Source: Streptococcus mitis (lineage in GTDB: Bacteria; Bacillota; Bacilli; Lactobacillales; Streptococcaceae). From it: DNA of 64,000 bases. Location of the stretch: the NCBI RefSeq assembly GCF_000722705.1, contig NZ_JPFW01000008.1, positions 496,001 through 560,000 on the forward strand, given 5' to 3'. A program made the translations under genes and the position numbers. The notes under the pieces are model-generated. The model was not told the DNA's origin and made no database searches. It saw nothing but the letters and a program-made list of their open reading frames with translations. Shown here one piece after another: positions 6,725 through 18,600 of this stretch; position 1 is the first letter of the stretch, and every line of letters begins with the position of its first letter.

Positions 6725-9700
6725 TTAGTCTTCTTTCTTCTTACGAGCTACAAGACCGAATCCGCTCAATACTCCAAGAAGTCCAAGTGCTGCTAGACGA
6801 GCATTGTCTTCTGTACCAGTATTTGGCAATTCGCGTTTACCTTCAGCTTCTTTCACTTCTGTTGGCTGTACTGGTTGTGCTGGAGTTGCTGGTACCTCTG
6901 ATTTAGCTGGCTGTTCAGGCATTGCTGGAGTTGCTGGCTCTACCGGTTGTACTGGTTTTTGAGATTGAATCTTACGGTAAACATTGCGAACATTGCCTCT
7001 AGAATCTCGTTTGACACCAATCAACTCATATCCTTCTATTTCTCTACCTGGATGTGAACCATTTTCTTCACGGATAATCACATTACCGTTTTCATCCACA
7101 AACGTTGTTAAAACAGAATCAATAGATGGTGTAGAAGTAGATGGATTTGATGATGTAACTTTTTCAGATGGTTTGTTCACTTTAGATTCATTCTCTTCAC
7201 GAGGAGTTGAAACTTTTTGATAAACGTGAACTCTATTTCCTTTTTCATCTTTCTTCGTTTCTTTGAACTCATATCCTGAGATATCTGATTTATCTTTTCT
7301 ACCTTTTTCAGGTGATTTAAGTTCATTACCATTTTCATCAACGAATTTCGTCTCAACTTTACGGTATACATAGTCGACAATTGTTGCACCTTCTACAACT
7401 TTACCTTTTTCAACTGATGTATCTGAAGCTTTTACAAGTTCATAGACATCGCCATTTTCAGCGATAATGACTGAAGGTTTGTTGTCAGTTGTATCATACT
7501 CAGTATCTACTAAAGTTGCATCAGTATCTACTACTACATTCGTAATAGCTTTTCCTTCTGGAGTTTTTCCTGAAATTGGATTTCCTTCTTCATCTTGATA
7601 GTTTACTAATACTACTCCGATGTGTGCTTCTGGGAATTCTTCAGTGTTATTTAAGATTTCATAAACATAAGTTACAACAGAAGTTCTACCTTTAACACCT
7701 GATTGTTCAGCATCAGAGTTCTTCGTAACTTTCTTCAGTGTATAAACCTTACCATCTTTTGTAGTAATTGTTTGTGGTCTATTGTCAGTTGTATCGTATT
7801 TAGTATTTAATGGTGCATTTGATGTATCCAATACTGTATTTCCTACTTCTTTACCTGTTTCAGTAATACCTGAGATTGGACGTCCAAATTTATCTGTATA
7901 CACTACTACTACACTACCGTAATTTTGTTTTGGTGCTGGTTCTTTTACTTCTTCATAAACATAAGTGATGGTTTGTTCTTTATCACTTACTTTACCATTT
8001 TCAGAAGCTGAATCAGCTTTTCTTTCTTTCAGTAGATATACTTTACCATCTTTTTCGATACGTTCTAACTTGATTGTTTCTGTTGAAGCATCGTAGTCTG
8101 TTCCCACCAATGTATCTTTTGGTTGTACTGTTGCTGGATCTTTCAATCCCTCTCCAGTAGTTGTTTCATAAGTGACTTTAACAGATTGACCTTTAGCTAA
8201 TTCGTAAACATGTTTCGTATTACCTTTATTATCAGTTTCTGTACGAACGAATTTATATCCATAGATATCTTTATTCGGTTGTTTACCATCTTCTTCAGGC
8301 ACAACTGGTGTATTGTTTTTATCAACTGTGATTGAATTTCCTGAAGCATCTACAAATGTTGTAACTGGACGAACTGTAGGTGTGTAAGTCTTCGTTACTA
8401 CTGTTCCATTTGCATCTTTCACTTGTACTGATACTCCTGTAGATTTTCCAGCAAAATCTGATTCTGGTGTAAATGTAATCACATTATTAGCTAATGTATA
8501 TGTACCTTCACCTGAAACTTTTACTTCTGTAGTTGGTAGTCCATCTTTCCCAACTAATGTTGTAGTTGTTGAATCTAATGGCACTGAATCGTGACCTTTA
8601 TCGAAGTTTACTGTAGTTGTATCATTATCTTTCTTATCAAACACGATTGTTGATGTTTGAGGTTGTGCTTTTGGTCCTTCAGTTTCTGAATTTTCACCTG
8701 TTGGTACTACCGGTGTTACTGTTGGTGTGTAGTTAGCCGTTACTGGTGTTCCGTTCTTATCTACACGTTTTACTGTTACTCCTTTTGCTGTTCCTGTGAA
8801 CTGTGGTTCTGGAGTGAAGGTTACTTTACCGTCTTTGTCAACTGTGTATGTTCCTTCTCCTGGTACTACAACTTTTCCTTCAGGATTTGCACCTTCTAAT
8901 GTTGGTGCTACTGTTTCATCGATTGGCACATTAGGGTTTCCTGGTTTGAATGTTGGTGTTCCCTCTTGTGTTGCTCCTTGAATTCCTGTTGTTTCTGCAG
9001 GTGTTCCTTCTGGTGTTACTGGTGTAACTGTTGGTACATATTTCTTCGTAACAACTTTACCATTCTCATCTTCAACTTGAACGGTTACTCCTTCAGCTGT
9101 TCCTGTGAATGTCTTAACTGGTGTAAATGTAATCGCACCATCTTTCAATTCATATGTTCCAACTGCTGGTACAGTAATCGTTGTAACTTTTTCACCATTT
9201 CCATTGACTAATGTTAATGTATCTTGTTTTAATTCAACTCTTTCATGACCTGTTTCAAAGTTTACTGTTGTATTATCAGATTCATCTTTTTGATTGAATA
9301 CGATTGGTGATGTTTGAGCAATTCCTTGTGGTCCAGTCGTTGCTGAATCTTTACCTATTGGCGTTACTTCGATAACAGTTGGAGTGTAAGTAGTTTCTAC
9401 TTTTGTTCCATTCACATCTTTGATTTGAACTTTAACTGGTGTTGCTGTTCCTACAAAGTCTTTATTTGGTGTAAAGGTAATAGTTTTATTAGCTTTATCC
9501 AATTCATACTTACCTTGAGGAGTTGTTACGCTAGTTACCTCTTCTCCAGCTTCATTTAATAATGTTAATGTATCTGGATTTAATTCTGTTCTTTCACCTT
9601 TAGGACCTTGCTCAATTCCCTTATTGAAGTTAACAGTTTTCCCTTTATCGTCTCCAGTTTCCTCAGTATCTAGCACGATTGATGAAGTTTGTACTTTACC

Positions 9701-12700
9701 TTGTACATCGCTTGTTGTTGAGCTTTCAGCTGTTGGTTTTACAGGTACAATTTCTGGTGTGTATGTTGCTTTTGAAGTAATTGTAGCTGGTTCATTCTTC
9801 TCGTTTGTTACAGTTACTGTTGCTTCTACTTCAATTGCTGGTACTTCACCTGTGTAGCTTGGTACTGGTGTGAAGGTTACTTTTCCAGTTTCGTCAATGA
9901 CAAATGTTCCTTTTCCTTCTACTGTTACAGAGTCTTTTGGTGTGTTGTCTGATGGATCAACTAGTTTACGACTTGTAATTGATGCATTTGGTACACCTTC
10001 TGGAATTGTAAAGGTTGGTGTTCCTTCTTGTGGTAGACCTTGGATATTTTTAGAAGTTTTGTTTTCTGGAGTTACTGTTAATGGAGTTACTTTTGGTGTA
10101 TACTTCGCATCTTTTGTTTCTCCGTTTTCATCTGTTGCTTGTACTGTGATTCCGTCAGCTGTTCCTGTGTATCCTGGTTTTGGAATGAATGTTACTTGAC
10201 CAGTTGTCTTGTCAATCTTGTATGTTCCTTGTTCTGGAACTTCGATTTCAGTACTATCTACAGGTGTTTTGCTTACTGGATCTACTAGTTTGTATCCTGT
10301 AATTTGCACATTTGGACTTGAAATTGTAAATTCTGGTTTTCCAGTTTGTGTTTGTCCTTGTGGTGCTTCTGATGTCTTATCAACACTTTCCATTGTTACA
10401 TCTGTAACTGTTGGAGTATAAGTTGTTTCAACTTTTGTTCCATTCACATCTTTGATTTGAACTTTAACTGGTGTTGCTGTTCCTACAAAGTCTTTATTTG
10501 GTGTGAACGAAATTGTTTTGTTAGCTTTGTCTAACTCATACTTACCTTGAGGTGTTGTTACACTAGTTACCTCTTCGCCAGCTTCATTTAATAAAGTTAG
10601 AGTTTCAGGATCTAACTCTACACGTTCTCCTTTTGGTCCTGTTTGAGTTCCTTTATCAAAGTTAACTGTCTTACCTTTATCGTCTCCAGTTTCTTCTGTA
10701 TCTAGCTTGATTGGTGATGTTTGTACTTTTCCTTGTACATCACTTGTTTCAGATTTTTCAGCTGTTGGAGTTACTGGAGTAATTGTTGGTGTGTACGTTG
10801 TTTGTACTTTTACATTATTTGATCCTGTTGCTTGTACAACTGCTGGTTCTACTTCACCTGTATAAGTCTTATCTGTTGGTGTAAGTGTTACTTCTCCAGT
10901 TGCTGGATTAATTGTGTACGTACCAATTTCTTCAGTTGTTCCTTTTTTGTATGCTGGAGTTGTTGTTACTTCAGCTCCATCTTTTACAAGTGTGTAACTA
11001 TTTGGTGTAATCGTTACTTCTTTTTGTTCACCATTTACTTCTACTGTACTTCCAGTAAATGTTGGTGTTCCTTTTTGTTCTAATCCTTGTAAGTTTGTTG
11101 AAGTTGCTGGTGTTTTACCTAACTCTAGAGGAACAATTTCTGGTTGGTATGTTGCTGTTTGAGTAACTGTTGCAGTTTCGTTCTTCTCATTTGTTACTGT
11201 TGCTGTTGCTTTTACTTCAATTGCTGGTACTTCACCTGTGTAACTTGGTACTGGTGTAAAGGTTACTTTACCAGTTTCGTCAATAACGAATGTTCCTTTT
11301 CCTTCTACCGTTACTGAGTCTTTTGGTGTGTTATCTGATGGATCAACTAATTTACGACTTGTAATAGAAGCACTTGTGACATCTTCAGGAATTGTAAATG
11401 TTGGAGTTCCTTCTTGTGGTACACCTTGGATATTTTTAGACTCTTGACTCACAGCAATGATAACAAACGGATTTACTGTTGGTGTATACTTCGCTTCATG
11501 TGTTTTTCCAACATCAGTCACCGCTTGTACATTAATTCCATCCGCTGGCCCTGTGAATCCTGCTTTTGGAATAAACTTCACTGTCCCAGTTGTTTTATCA
11601 ATTCTATATGTTCCTTGATTTGGTACTTCAATTTCTTCATCTTCTACTGGAGTGTTTGTTGTTGGATTAATTAATTTATATCCTGTAATACGAACATCTG
11701 GATTAGATACTGTAAATTCTGGCGTTCCTGTTTGTGTTTGCCCTTGAGGCGCTTCTGTCTCCTTAGGAGTACCTTCCATTGTTACATCTGTAACTGTTGG
11801 AGTGTAAGTAGTATCCACTTTTGTACCATTCGCATCTTTGATTCGAACGCTAACAGGTTTAGCTACACCTGTGAAAGTTGCATTTGGAGTAAATGTAATG
11901 GTCTTGTTAGCTTTGTCTAATTCATACTTACCATCAGTTGTTGTAACACTTGTTACTTCATTTTCCCCATCTAATAATGTTAGAGTATCTGGATTTAGTT
12001 CAACACGTTCTCCATTTGGTCCTGTTTGAGCACCTTTGTTGAAGTTCACTGTCTTACCTTTATCGTCTCCAGTTTCTTCTGTATCTAACTTGATTGGAGA
12101 TACTTGTTTTTTCCCAATTATATCACTTGTTGTTGAAGCTTCCGCAGTTGGTACAACAGGAATAATTGTTGGTGTATAGTTAGCTGTTAAAGTTTTCTTC
12201 GTAATATTACCATCTTTATCATGCGTTAATTCTACGTCAGCAGAAATCGTTGCTGGTGATGGAATTCCTTTGAAATCTTTGTTTGGTGTAAATGTAACTT
12301 CTCCTGTTTCAGGTACAATTGTATAGGTACCAATTTTGTTAGTTGTCCCTTGTTCAAATGCATCTACTGTTGTTAATTCTGTAACTACATTTGTTCTTGG
12401 ATCCACTAATTTTGCTGGATATTTAGCTGAAGCTGTCACTGGTTCTTTGGCAGATTCTACATTAAATGTTGGTTTACCTTTTTGTGGTAATCCTTGTAAG
12501 TTTTGACTTTCAGCATTAACTGGAGTTGCATTTACTGAAGTTGGAACTGTTACTTCTGGAATATACAATCCATCCATTGTATTTAATGAATCATTTACAT
12601 TTGGAAGAGTTGTAGCATCAGGAGTACCCCAATCTGTTGTAGTTTTATTCGTATCTTGACGACGAATTGTAATACCATTTGCTTTACCAACAAAACCATC

Positions 12701-15196
12701 TGCTGGGGTAAATTCAACTTTTACATCTTTTCCATTGTCAGAAATAGCAAATTTATAAGTACCTTCGCCTTCAACTGTATAAGTACCATCACTTGATAAT
12801 GTCACTTCTTGACCAGTTTTATTATCAATATATGTCGGTTGAACAGTTGTATCAATCTCTGCATTAGGATGATCTTCTAGATATACATTTTTACCTTGTG
12901 CTGTGAAGTGAATCTCTTCACGTTGAGTTTCTTTTATGTTCCCAACAGTTGTTTTCTTCTCACCTTTTGGTGGATGTGTAATTTTTGCAATAAAGTCTTC
13001 TACTTCCCCAGAAAATGCAGTTCCTGTAGGATTTTCAATTTCTGATTCTTCAGTTGCAATACGAACTCTTGCTCCTGCCTCTAGTAGCGTTTCTACATCA
13101 GCTGATCTCTTATTTTTAAAGTTTAATTTTACAGTACCATCTGTTGTAATAGTAGCAATTTCAGAAGCTTCATCTGCATCAAATTGACCATTTTTATTAA
13201 AGTCAATCCAAGAACGAATGTAAGCTTTCTCTGCACCACCTGTATGTGCTTGAACATTTAATGTATAGTTCCCAGATTTAGAAATATTAGCTTTAATTAT
13301 ATTTCCTTCACTTCCTTTAAGGTTTTCAGGAAGTAATTGATTTACACCTTCGTCAGCATCGATATCATTATCATCACCATACCAATCTTTAGTAGTGCCT
13401 GTATCCATATCTGGTCGTGTACTTCCTAAATATGGTTGTTTTACTTCACCACCCGTTACACCATTTACAGTATTAATCGTATGAGATGCTTTTCCATAAC
13501 TTTCAGGAGCATCTCCTTCATCAATTGGAATCACACCCATCATAGCAGTTTGTATTCCTGATGATAAAATATATAATCCAACTTCAGTTGCATCTTTTGT
13601 CATCAATACTGGAAGACTATATCCACCAGAAGAAGTTACAGGACCAAATACTCCTGTTCCTAGACCACCCGTTTCTTGATCAGGATTAGTAAAGTATTTC
13701 GGTGCCAGCTTTCTTCCGTCAGCAAAAGTTAGAAGACCTTCTCTTGAATGCCATAATAAATCACTTGCATTATTTTGACTTCCTGATTGCGGATAATCTT
13801 CATGTCTTAAATTATAATTATTGATTGGTTTATAAGGTGTAGGTGTAAATGTTCCTCCTACAAACCTTTCTTTTTTCAATTCAAGAACTCGCTCCCACGG
13901 GCTACCATTTGTTGTTAAAATGATATTTTCTCCATGGTTCGCACTCTCGGAATCATTCATAATAACTGCAGGGCGAACGTTTTTACCCTTATAAGTTGCA
14001 CTAATTTCAAATTGAACCCCTACATTTGACCAATCGCTTTCAGAACCAATCGCTGTTTTCTTATTTTCTGTATTAATTCCATTATTTCGAATTTCAGACC
14101 ATGTATCATCTTGTTTGTTAGCTGTTATTCTAGCAGGTCCACTTTTAACACCAAAAAATTGATTTGTAGCATTTGGATTGAAAGTTGCTTTTTCTTCTTC
14201 TGAAGCATTAGCTGCTTCCATACGTTTTCTATAGATTTCTGTTGCTTGGAAAGGTTTCAATGATTTCACTTTAATATTAATAACGTATCCTGAAATCACT
14301 TCTTTTTTATAAATTGAACCTTCTTTTAAGTAAATCTTTCCACCTTCGTTATCTACATTTTGCCAGTTAGCAACATCACCAAAATCTAACCATGTAATTT
14401 GTTTTGTTAGTGATTCCGCAGTAGCTCTATCAGTATAACCATCTCTTGTCGCAGCTGGTGTACTTGTTGCATCTTTTACATCTGCTGAGATACCTGTACC
14501 CGCAGCTGTATCTGTTCTGAAACTTACTCCTTCTTCCATCTTTTTACCATTACGGCTGTCTTGATTTTTACTTTCTTTTACTGTTTCTTCTGCTTTAATT
14601 GATTTTAAGATTGAAGTTAATGAACTAATTTGTTTTGCTTTAGTATCTACTTCTTTTTGAGTAGTATCTAAAGCTTCTAGATATTGTCTAGCTTCTGCAA
14701 CAAGTTTTTCAGCATTTTGAATTTGAGAGGCTTGTTTTTTATTTCCTCGGATACGTTCAATTTGAGCTTCCAAATCTGCTAAGTTAGCTCTCAACATAGA
14801 TGAGTTGACAGTTTCTTTGTCTACTTTGTTTGATTTATTTTCTAATACTTCCTTAGTTTCAATCGCTTGCGAACTTGTTTCTGAAACTACATCTACTTTT
14901 GATTCAGATTTTGGTGTTTCTGTAACTCGTTCTGGAGTATTCTCTTGTTTTGGTTCAGTTGTAAGATTTAGCTTGTCTGTGGATTGAGCACCATCTCCAT
15001 CCTTTGATGTTACAATAGTTGTAGTCTCAGTACTTTGCTCATTAGCGCTTACTTGATCCAAATTGTAACCGAATAAAAATCCTGTCCCAACCAATACACT
15101 TGCTGCACCAATTTTTAGTTTTTTGATAGAATATTTTTCATATTTATTCCCACAAAAATAACGATGATCTTTTTCTTGTCTCGATAGTTTAAACAT
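6725..15196 (-). CDS. cshA: CshA-type fibrillar surface adhesin, LPXTG anchored (2,823 aa)
   Basis: The start MFKLSRQEKDHRYF at 15196 follows AAAGGTGG; an ATG three codons upstream is less well placed. Order of parts: YSIRK-type signal peptide (YSIKKLKIGAASVLVG, ~22-50); low-complexity Glu/Thr/Lys segment; predicted helical stretch (~140-205); NR-type non-repetitive head (~250-565); GEVED-like module ending SGEVEDF (~730); about 13 CshA repeats of ~100 residues (~745-2275), each closing with a VTFTP...TYTPTV pattern; MucBP-like repeats (~2275-2730); Pro-rich wall segment; LPNTG, hydrophobic helix and RKKKED. In S. gordonii, CshA binds fibronectin and forms surface fibrils. This one is somewhat longer than the classic ~2,500-residue CshA and has an even larger paralogue next door. 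Confidence 0.93.
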   Translation of the reverse strand: MFKLSRQEKDHRYFCGNKYEKYSIKKLKIGAASVLVGTGFLFGYNLDQVSANEQSTETTTIVTSKDGDGAQSTDKLNLTTEPKQENTPERVTETPKSESKVDVVSETSSQAIETKEVLENKSNKVDKETVNSSMLRANLADLEAQIERIRGNKKQASQIQNAEKLVAEARQYLEALDTTQKEVDTKAKQISSLTSILKSIKAEETVKESKNQDSRNGKKMEEGVSFRTDTAAGTGISADVKDATSTPAATRDGYTDRATAESLTKQITWLDFGDVANWQNVDNEGGKIYLKEGSIYKKEVISGYVINIKVKSLKPFQATEIYRKRMEAANASEEEKATFNPNATNQFFGVKSGPARITANKQDDTWSEIRNNGINTENKKTAIGSESDWSNVGVQFEISATYKGKNVRPAVIMNDSESANHGENIILTTNGSPWERVLELKKERFVGGTFTPTPYKPINNYNLRHEDYPQSGSQNNASDLLWHSREGLLTFADGRKLAPKYFTNPDQETGGLGTGVFGPVTSSGGYSLPVLMTKDATEVGLYILSSGIQTAMMGVIPIDEGDAPESYGKASHTINTVNGVTGGEVKQPYLGSTRPDMDTGTTKDWYGDDNDIDADEGVNQLLPENLKGSEGNIIKANISKSGNYTLNVQAHTGGAEKAYIRSWIDFNKNGQFDADEASEIATITTDGTVKLNFKNKRSADVETLLEAGARVRIATEESEIENPTGTAFSGEVEDFIAKITHPPKGEKKTTVGNIKETQREEIHFTAQGKNVYLEDHPNAEIDTTVQPTYIDNKTGQEVTLSSDGTYTVEGEGTYKFAISDNGKDVKVEFTPADGFVGKANGITIRRQDTNKTTTDWGTPDATTLPNVNDSLNTMDGLYIPEVTVPTSVNATPVNAESQNLQGLPQKGKPTFNVESAKEPVTASAKYPAKLVDPRTNVVTELTTVDAFEQGTTNKIGTYTIVPETGEVTFTPNKDFKGIPSPATISADVELTHDKDGNITKKTLTANYTPTIIPVVPTAEASTTSDIIGKKQVSPIKLDTEETGDDKGKTVNFNKGAQTGPNGERVELNPDTLTLLDGENEVTSVTTTDGKYELDKANKTITFTPNATFTGVAKPVSVRIKDANGTKVDTTYTPTVTDVTMEGTPKETEAPQGQTQTGTPEFTVSNPDVRITGYKLINPTTNTPVEDEEIEVPNQGTYRIDKTTGTVKFIPKAGFTGPADGINVQAVTDVGKTHEAKYTPTVNPFVIIAVSQESKNIQGVPQEGTPTFTIPEDVTSASITSRKLVDPSDNTPKDSVTVEGKGTFVIDETGKVTFTPVPSYTGEVPAIEVKATATVTNEKNETATVTQTATYQPEIVPLELGKTPATSTNLQGLEQKGTPTFTGSTVEVNGEQKEVTITPNSYTLVKDGAEVTTTPAYKKGTTEEIGTYTINPATGEVTLTPTDKTYTGEVEPAVVQATGSNNVKVQTTYTPTITPVTPTAEKSETSDVQGKVQTSPIKLDTEETGDDKGKTVNFDKGTQTGPKGERVELDPETLTLLNEAGEEVTSVTTPQGKYELDKANKTISFTPNKDFVGTATPVKVQIKDVNGTKVETTYTPTVTDVTMESVDKTSEAPQGQTQTGKPEFTISSPNVQITGYKLVDPVSKTPVDSTEIEVPEQGTYKIDKTTGQVTFIPKPGYTGTADGITVQATDENGETKDAKYTPKVTPLTVTPENKTSKNIQGLPQEGTPTFTIPEGVPNASITSRKLVDPSDNTPKDSVTVEGKGTFVIDETGKVTFTPVPSYTGEVPAIEVEATVTVTNEKNEPATITSKATYTPEIVPVKPTAESSTTSDVQGKVQTSSIVLDTEETGDDKGKTVNFNKGIEQGPKGERTELNPDTLTLLNEAGEEVTSVTTPQGKYELDKANKTITFTPNKDFVGTATPVKVQIKDVNGTKVETTYTPTVIEVTPIGKDSATTGPQGIAQTSPIVFNQKDESDNTTVNFETGHERVELKQDTLTLVNGNGEKVTTITVPAVGTYELKDGAITFTPVKTFTGTAEGVTVQVEDENGKVVTKKYVPTVTPVTPEGTPAETTGIQGATQEGTPTFKPGNPNVPIDETVAPTLEGANPEGKVVVPGEGTYTVDKDGKVTFTPEPQFTGTAKGVTVKRVDKNGTPVTANYTPTVTPVVPTGENSETEGPKAQPQTSTIVFDKKDNDTTTVNFDKGHDSVPLDSTTTTLVGKDGLPTTEVKVSGEGTYTLANNVITFTPESDFAGKSTGVSVQVKDANGTVVTKTYTPTVRPVTTFVDASGNSITVDKNNTPVVPEEDGKQPNKDIYGYKFVRTETDNKGNTKHVYELAKGQSVKVTYETTTGEGLKDPATVQPKDTLVGTDYDASTETIKLERIEKDGKVYLLKERKADSASENGKVSDKEQTITYVYEEVKEPAPKQNYGSVVVVYTDKFGRPISGITETGKEVGNTVLDTSNAPLNTKYDTTDNRPQTITTKDGKVYTLKKVTKNSDAEQSGVKGRTSVVTYVYEILNNTEEFPEAHIGVVLVNYQDEEGNPISGKTPEGKAITNVVVDTDATLVDTEYDTTDNKPSVIIAENGDVYELVKASDTSVEKGKVVEGATIVDYVYRKVETKFVDENGNELKSPEKGRKDKSDISGYEFKETKKDEKGNRVHVYQKVSTPREENESKVNKPSEKVTSSNPSTSTPSIDSVLTTFVDENGNVIIREENGSHPGREIEGYELIGVKRDSRGNVRNVYRKIQSQKPVQPVEPATPAMPEQPAKSEVPATPAQPVQPTEVKEAEGKRELPNTGTEDNARLAALGLLGVLSGFGLVARKKKED

Positions 15197-15208
15197 AATT
15201 TCCACCTT

Positions 15209-15233
15209 TATATATATATATATATATATATAT
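15209..15233. repeat. (TA)12 tract in the cshA leader
   Basis: About twelve TA dinucleotides lie immediately upstream of the ribosome binding site AAAGGTGGA of the 2,823-residue cshA gene, between it and its promoter. The paralogous gene has about seven. The tract is a likely site of slipped-strand length change and can fold on itself in RNA. Confidence 0.85.
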
Positions 15234-15265
15234 GCATAATAGACTAGACATATATAACTTGATAC

Positions 15266-15274
15266 ATTATATCA
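15266..15274 (-). promoter_or_regulatory. predicted extended -10 promoter of cshA (2,823 aa)
   Basis: The minus strand reads TGATATAATGTAT, an extended -10 (TGnTATAAT). The same sequence occurs in front of the giant paralogue at 31655-31663. No good -35 is visible. Confidence 0.6.
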
Positions 15275-15435
15275 TTTTTACCAATAAAATAAAAAGAATT
15301 TGATTTTTATTTTATCTGGAATAAGTATTGGGAATAAAGTCAAAAAATGATGAAAATTATAAAATAAAGTTAGACAGAAAAGAATAAATACATCTTATAG
15401 AAGTATGAAACCATATAGGAAAAGCGCAGATAAGA

Positions 15436-15485
15436 AATCTCCAGATTAGGAACTATCTGTGAGTTCTCTAGTCTGGAGATTTTTC
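15436..15485. terminator. bidirectional hairpin, copy 2 of a three-copy element
   Basis: AAATCTCCAGA pairs with TCTGGAGATTT around an inner stem, with T/A runs on the sides. It is related to copies at 6474 and 32185 and lies downstream of the giant cshA-type gene. Confidence 0.7.
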
Positions 15486-15550
15486 AATATACTTAGTTAT
15501 TGGGCGGTTACCTTATGCCTCAGATATACGGCACGCCTACATAGAGCCAA

Positions 15551-15582
15551 AAAACTGATGAATCATCTGATTCATCAGTTTT
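15551..15582. terminator. terminator of the giant CshA-type gene
   Basis: This is a perfect 15-bp inverted repeat, AAAACTGATGAATCA with its complement, and a 2-nt loop. It is 46 bp downstream of the stop codon at 15628. Confidence 0.85.
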
Positions 15583-15627
15583 AAGGATTTCTTGTTCACT
15601 ACAAACAATGAACATCAATGCTATTGA

Positions 15628-18600
15628 TTAGTCCTCTTTCTTCTTACTAGCAAGAAGTCCAAATCCACTCAAGGCACCAAGAAGTCCAAGTGCTGCAAGG
15701 CTAGCATGATCTTCTGTACCAGTATTTGGCAATTCACGTTTAGCTTCAACTTCTTTCACTTCTGTTGGTTGAACTGGTTGCGCTGGACTAGTTGGCACTT
15801 CTGGTTGTGCTGGTTGTTCAGGCATAGTTGGAGCAGTTGGTTGAACTGGCTCAACTGGAATTGTAGATTGAATCTTACGATATAGATGACGTACATTGCC
15901 ATTTGCATCTGTTTCTGTACCAACAAATTCATAGCCTGGAATGTTATCTTGCGGATGTTGACCCTTCTTAGCTGGTTGAAGAGGTTTACCGTTTGCATCT
16001 ATGTATAAAGTTTCTTTTTCCTTACTTGGAGTTGATGGTGTTGGAGTTGGTGTAACAGGTGTTGAAGAGGATTTCTTAGTATATACATATACAGTATTAC
16101 CATTTGCGTCTTTCTTCGTTTCTTTGAAAGTATATTCTGGAATATCTTTCTTATCTGTTCTTCCTTTTTCTGGTGTTTTAATTTCTTTACCATTTTCATC
16201 AACAAATATTGTAACTACTTTACGGTAAATGTAATCAACATTTGTTTCACCTTCTGTAAGTTTACCCTTTTCAACGGATGTTTCTGATACTTTTAGAAGT
16301 TCATATACATCACCGTTTTCAACAATAATCGTTGACACTTTATGATCAGTTGTATCGTAATCTTTACCAACTAAGTCTGCTTCAGTATCAACTACCATAT
16401 TTGGTACAACTTTACCTTCTGGTGTTTTACCAGAAATTGGGTTACCTTCTACATCTAAATAGTTTACTAACACTAATCCGATATGTGCTTCTGGATATTC
16501 CGTTGTATTATCTAACATTTCATAAACATACGTAATCACTGAAGTTCTAGCTTTAACCCCTGATTTTTCTGCATCAGATGTTTTCAATACTTTAATTAGT
16601 TTATATTTCTTACCATCTTTAGTAGTAATCGTTTGAGGTTTATGATCAGTCGTATCATATTTAGTTGTTAATGGTGAATTTGGTGTATCAATTACTGTGC
16701 TTGTAACTTCTTTGCCAGATTCAGTAGTACCTGAAATTGGACGTCCAAATTTGTCTTTATAGACAACCACTACATTACCATATTTTTGATTTGAAGCTGG
16801 TTCTTTTACTTCTTCGTATACATAAGTAACTGTTTGTTCTTTATCACTTAGTTTTCCAGTTTCTGTAGCTGAATCAGCTTTTCTTTCTTTCAATAGATAT
16901 ACTTTGCCGTCTTTTTCGATACGTTCAAGTTTCAACGCTTCAATTGATGCATCGTAATCTGTTCCAATAAACTTATCTTTTGTTTCTACTGTTTGTGAAT
17001 CACTCAATGTCTCACCAGTAGTTGATACATAAGTTACTTTAACAGATTTTCCTTCAGCTTGTTCATAAATATGTTTTGTATTGCCTTTATTATCAGTTTC
17101 TGTACGAACAAATTTATATCCATAGATATCTTTCGTTGGTTGTTTAGAACCATCTACTTCAGACTCAACTGGTTTATTGTTCTTATCAACTGTAATTGGG
17201 TTACCTGAAGGATCTACAAATGTTGTAACAGCACGAACAGTTGGCGTATAAGTTTTCTCAATAGATGTACCATTAATATCTTTAACTTGCACCGTTACTC
17301 CAGTAGCTTTTCCAGCAAAGTCTTTTTCTGGTGTGAATGTAATGACATTATTGGCTAATGTATATGTTCCTTCACCTGGGACTTTCACTTCCGTAGATGG
17401 ATTTCCATCCTTATCTACCAATGTTAATGTCGATGGGTTAAGAGATACTGTTTCATCACCTTTATTGAAGTTTACTGTTGATTTATCTTCATCTTTCTTA
17501 TCGAAGACAACTGTCGATGTTTGTGGTTTTCCTTTTGCTCCTTCTGTTTCTGAGCTTTCACCACTTGGTAATACCTTAGCTACTATAGGTTTGTACTTAG
17601 CTGTTACAGATGTTCCATTCTTATCCACACGTTTAACCGTTACTTCTGGTGCTTCGCCAACGAATTCTTTATTCGGTGTGAATGTCACTGTTCCATCTTT
17701 AGCAACTGTAAATGTTCCAACTTTATCTACAGTCTTCGTGATGTTTCCATCTTCAAATGTTGCTGGTACTTCATCGTCCATTGGTACTTCTGGATTTCCT
17801 GGTGTGAACACTGGTGTTCCTGTTTGTACTTTTCCTTGAAGTCCTGTTGATGTTATGTCTTTACCAGTTGGTGTTACTTTTGTAACTGTAGGTTTGTACT
17901 TCGCTGTTACGGATGTTCCATTCTTATCTACACGTTTAACCGTTACTTCTGGCGCTTCGCCTGAGAAGTCTTTGTTTGGTGTGAATGTCACTGTTCCATC
18001 TTTTGCTACTGTGTATGTTCCTACTTTGTCTACCGTCTTCGTGATGTTTCCATCTTCGAATGTTGCTGGTGACTCATCATCCATTGGTACTTCTGGATTT
18101 CCTGGTGTGAACACTGGTGTTCCTGTTTGTACTTTTCCTTGAAGTCCTGTTGATGTTGTATCTGTTCCTGTTGGTGTTACTTTTGTAACTGTAGGTTTGT
18201 ACTTCGCTGTTACGGATGTTCCATTCTTATCTACACGTTTAACCGTTACTTCTGGCGCTTCGCCTGAGAAGTCTTTGTTTGGTGTGAATGTTACTGTTCC
18301 ATCTTTAGCTACTGTATATGTTCCTACTTTATCAACTGTCTTAGTTACATTTCCATCTTCAAATGTTGCTGGTACTTCATCGTCCATTGGTACTTCTGGA
18401 GAACCTGGTGTGAACACTGGTGTTCCTGTTTGTACTTTTCCTTGAAGTCCTGTTGATGTTGTATCTGTTCCTGTTGGTGTTACTTTTGTAACTGTAGGTT
18501 TGTACTTCGCTGTTACGGATGTTCCATTCTTATCTACACGTTTAACCGTTACTTCTGGCGCTTCGCCTGAGAAGTCTTTGTTTGGTGTGAATGTTACTGT

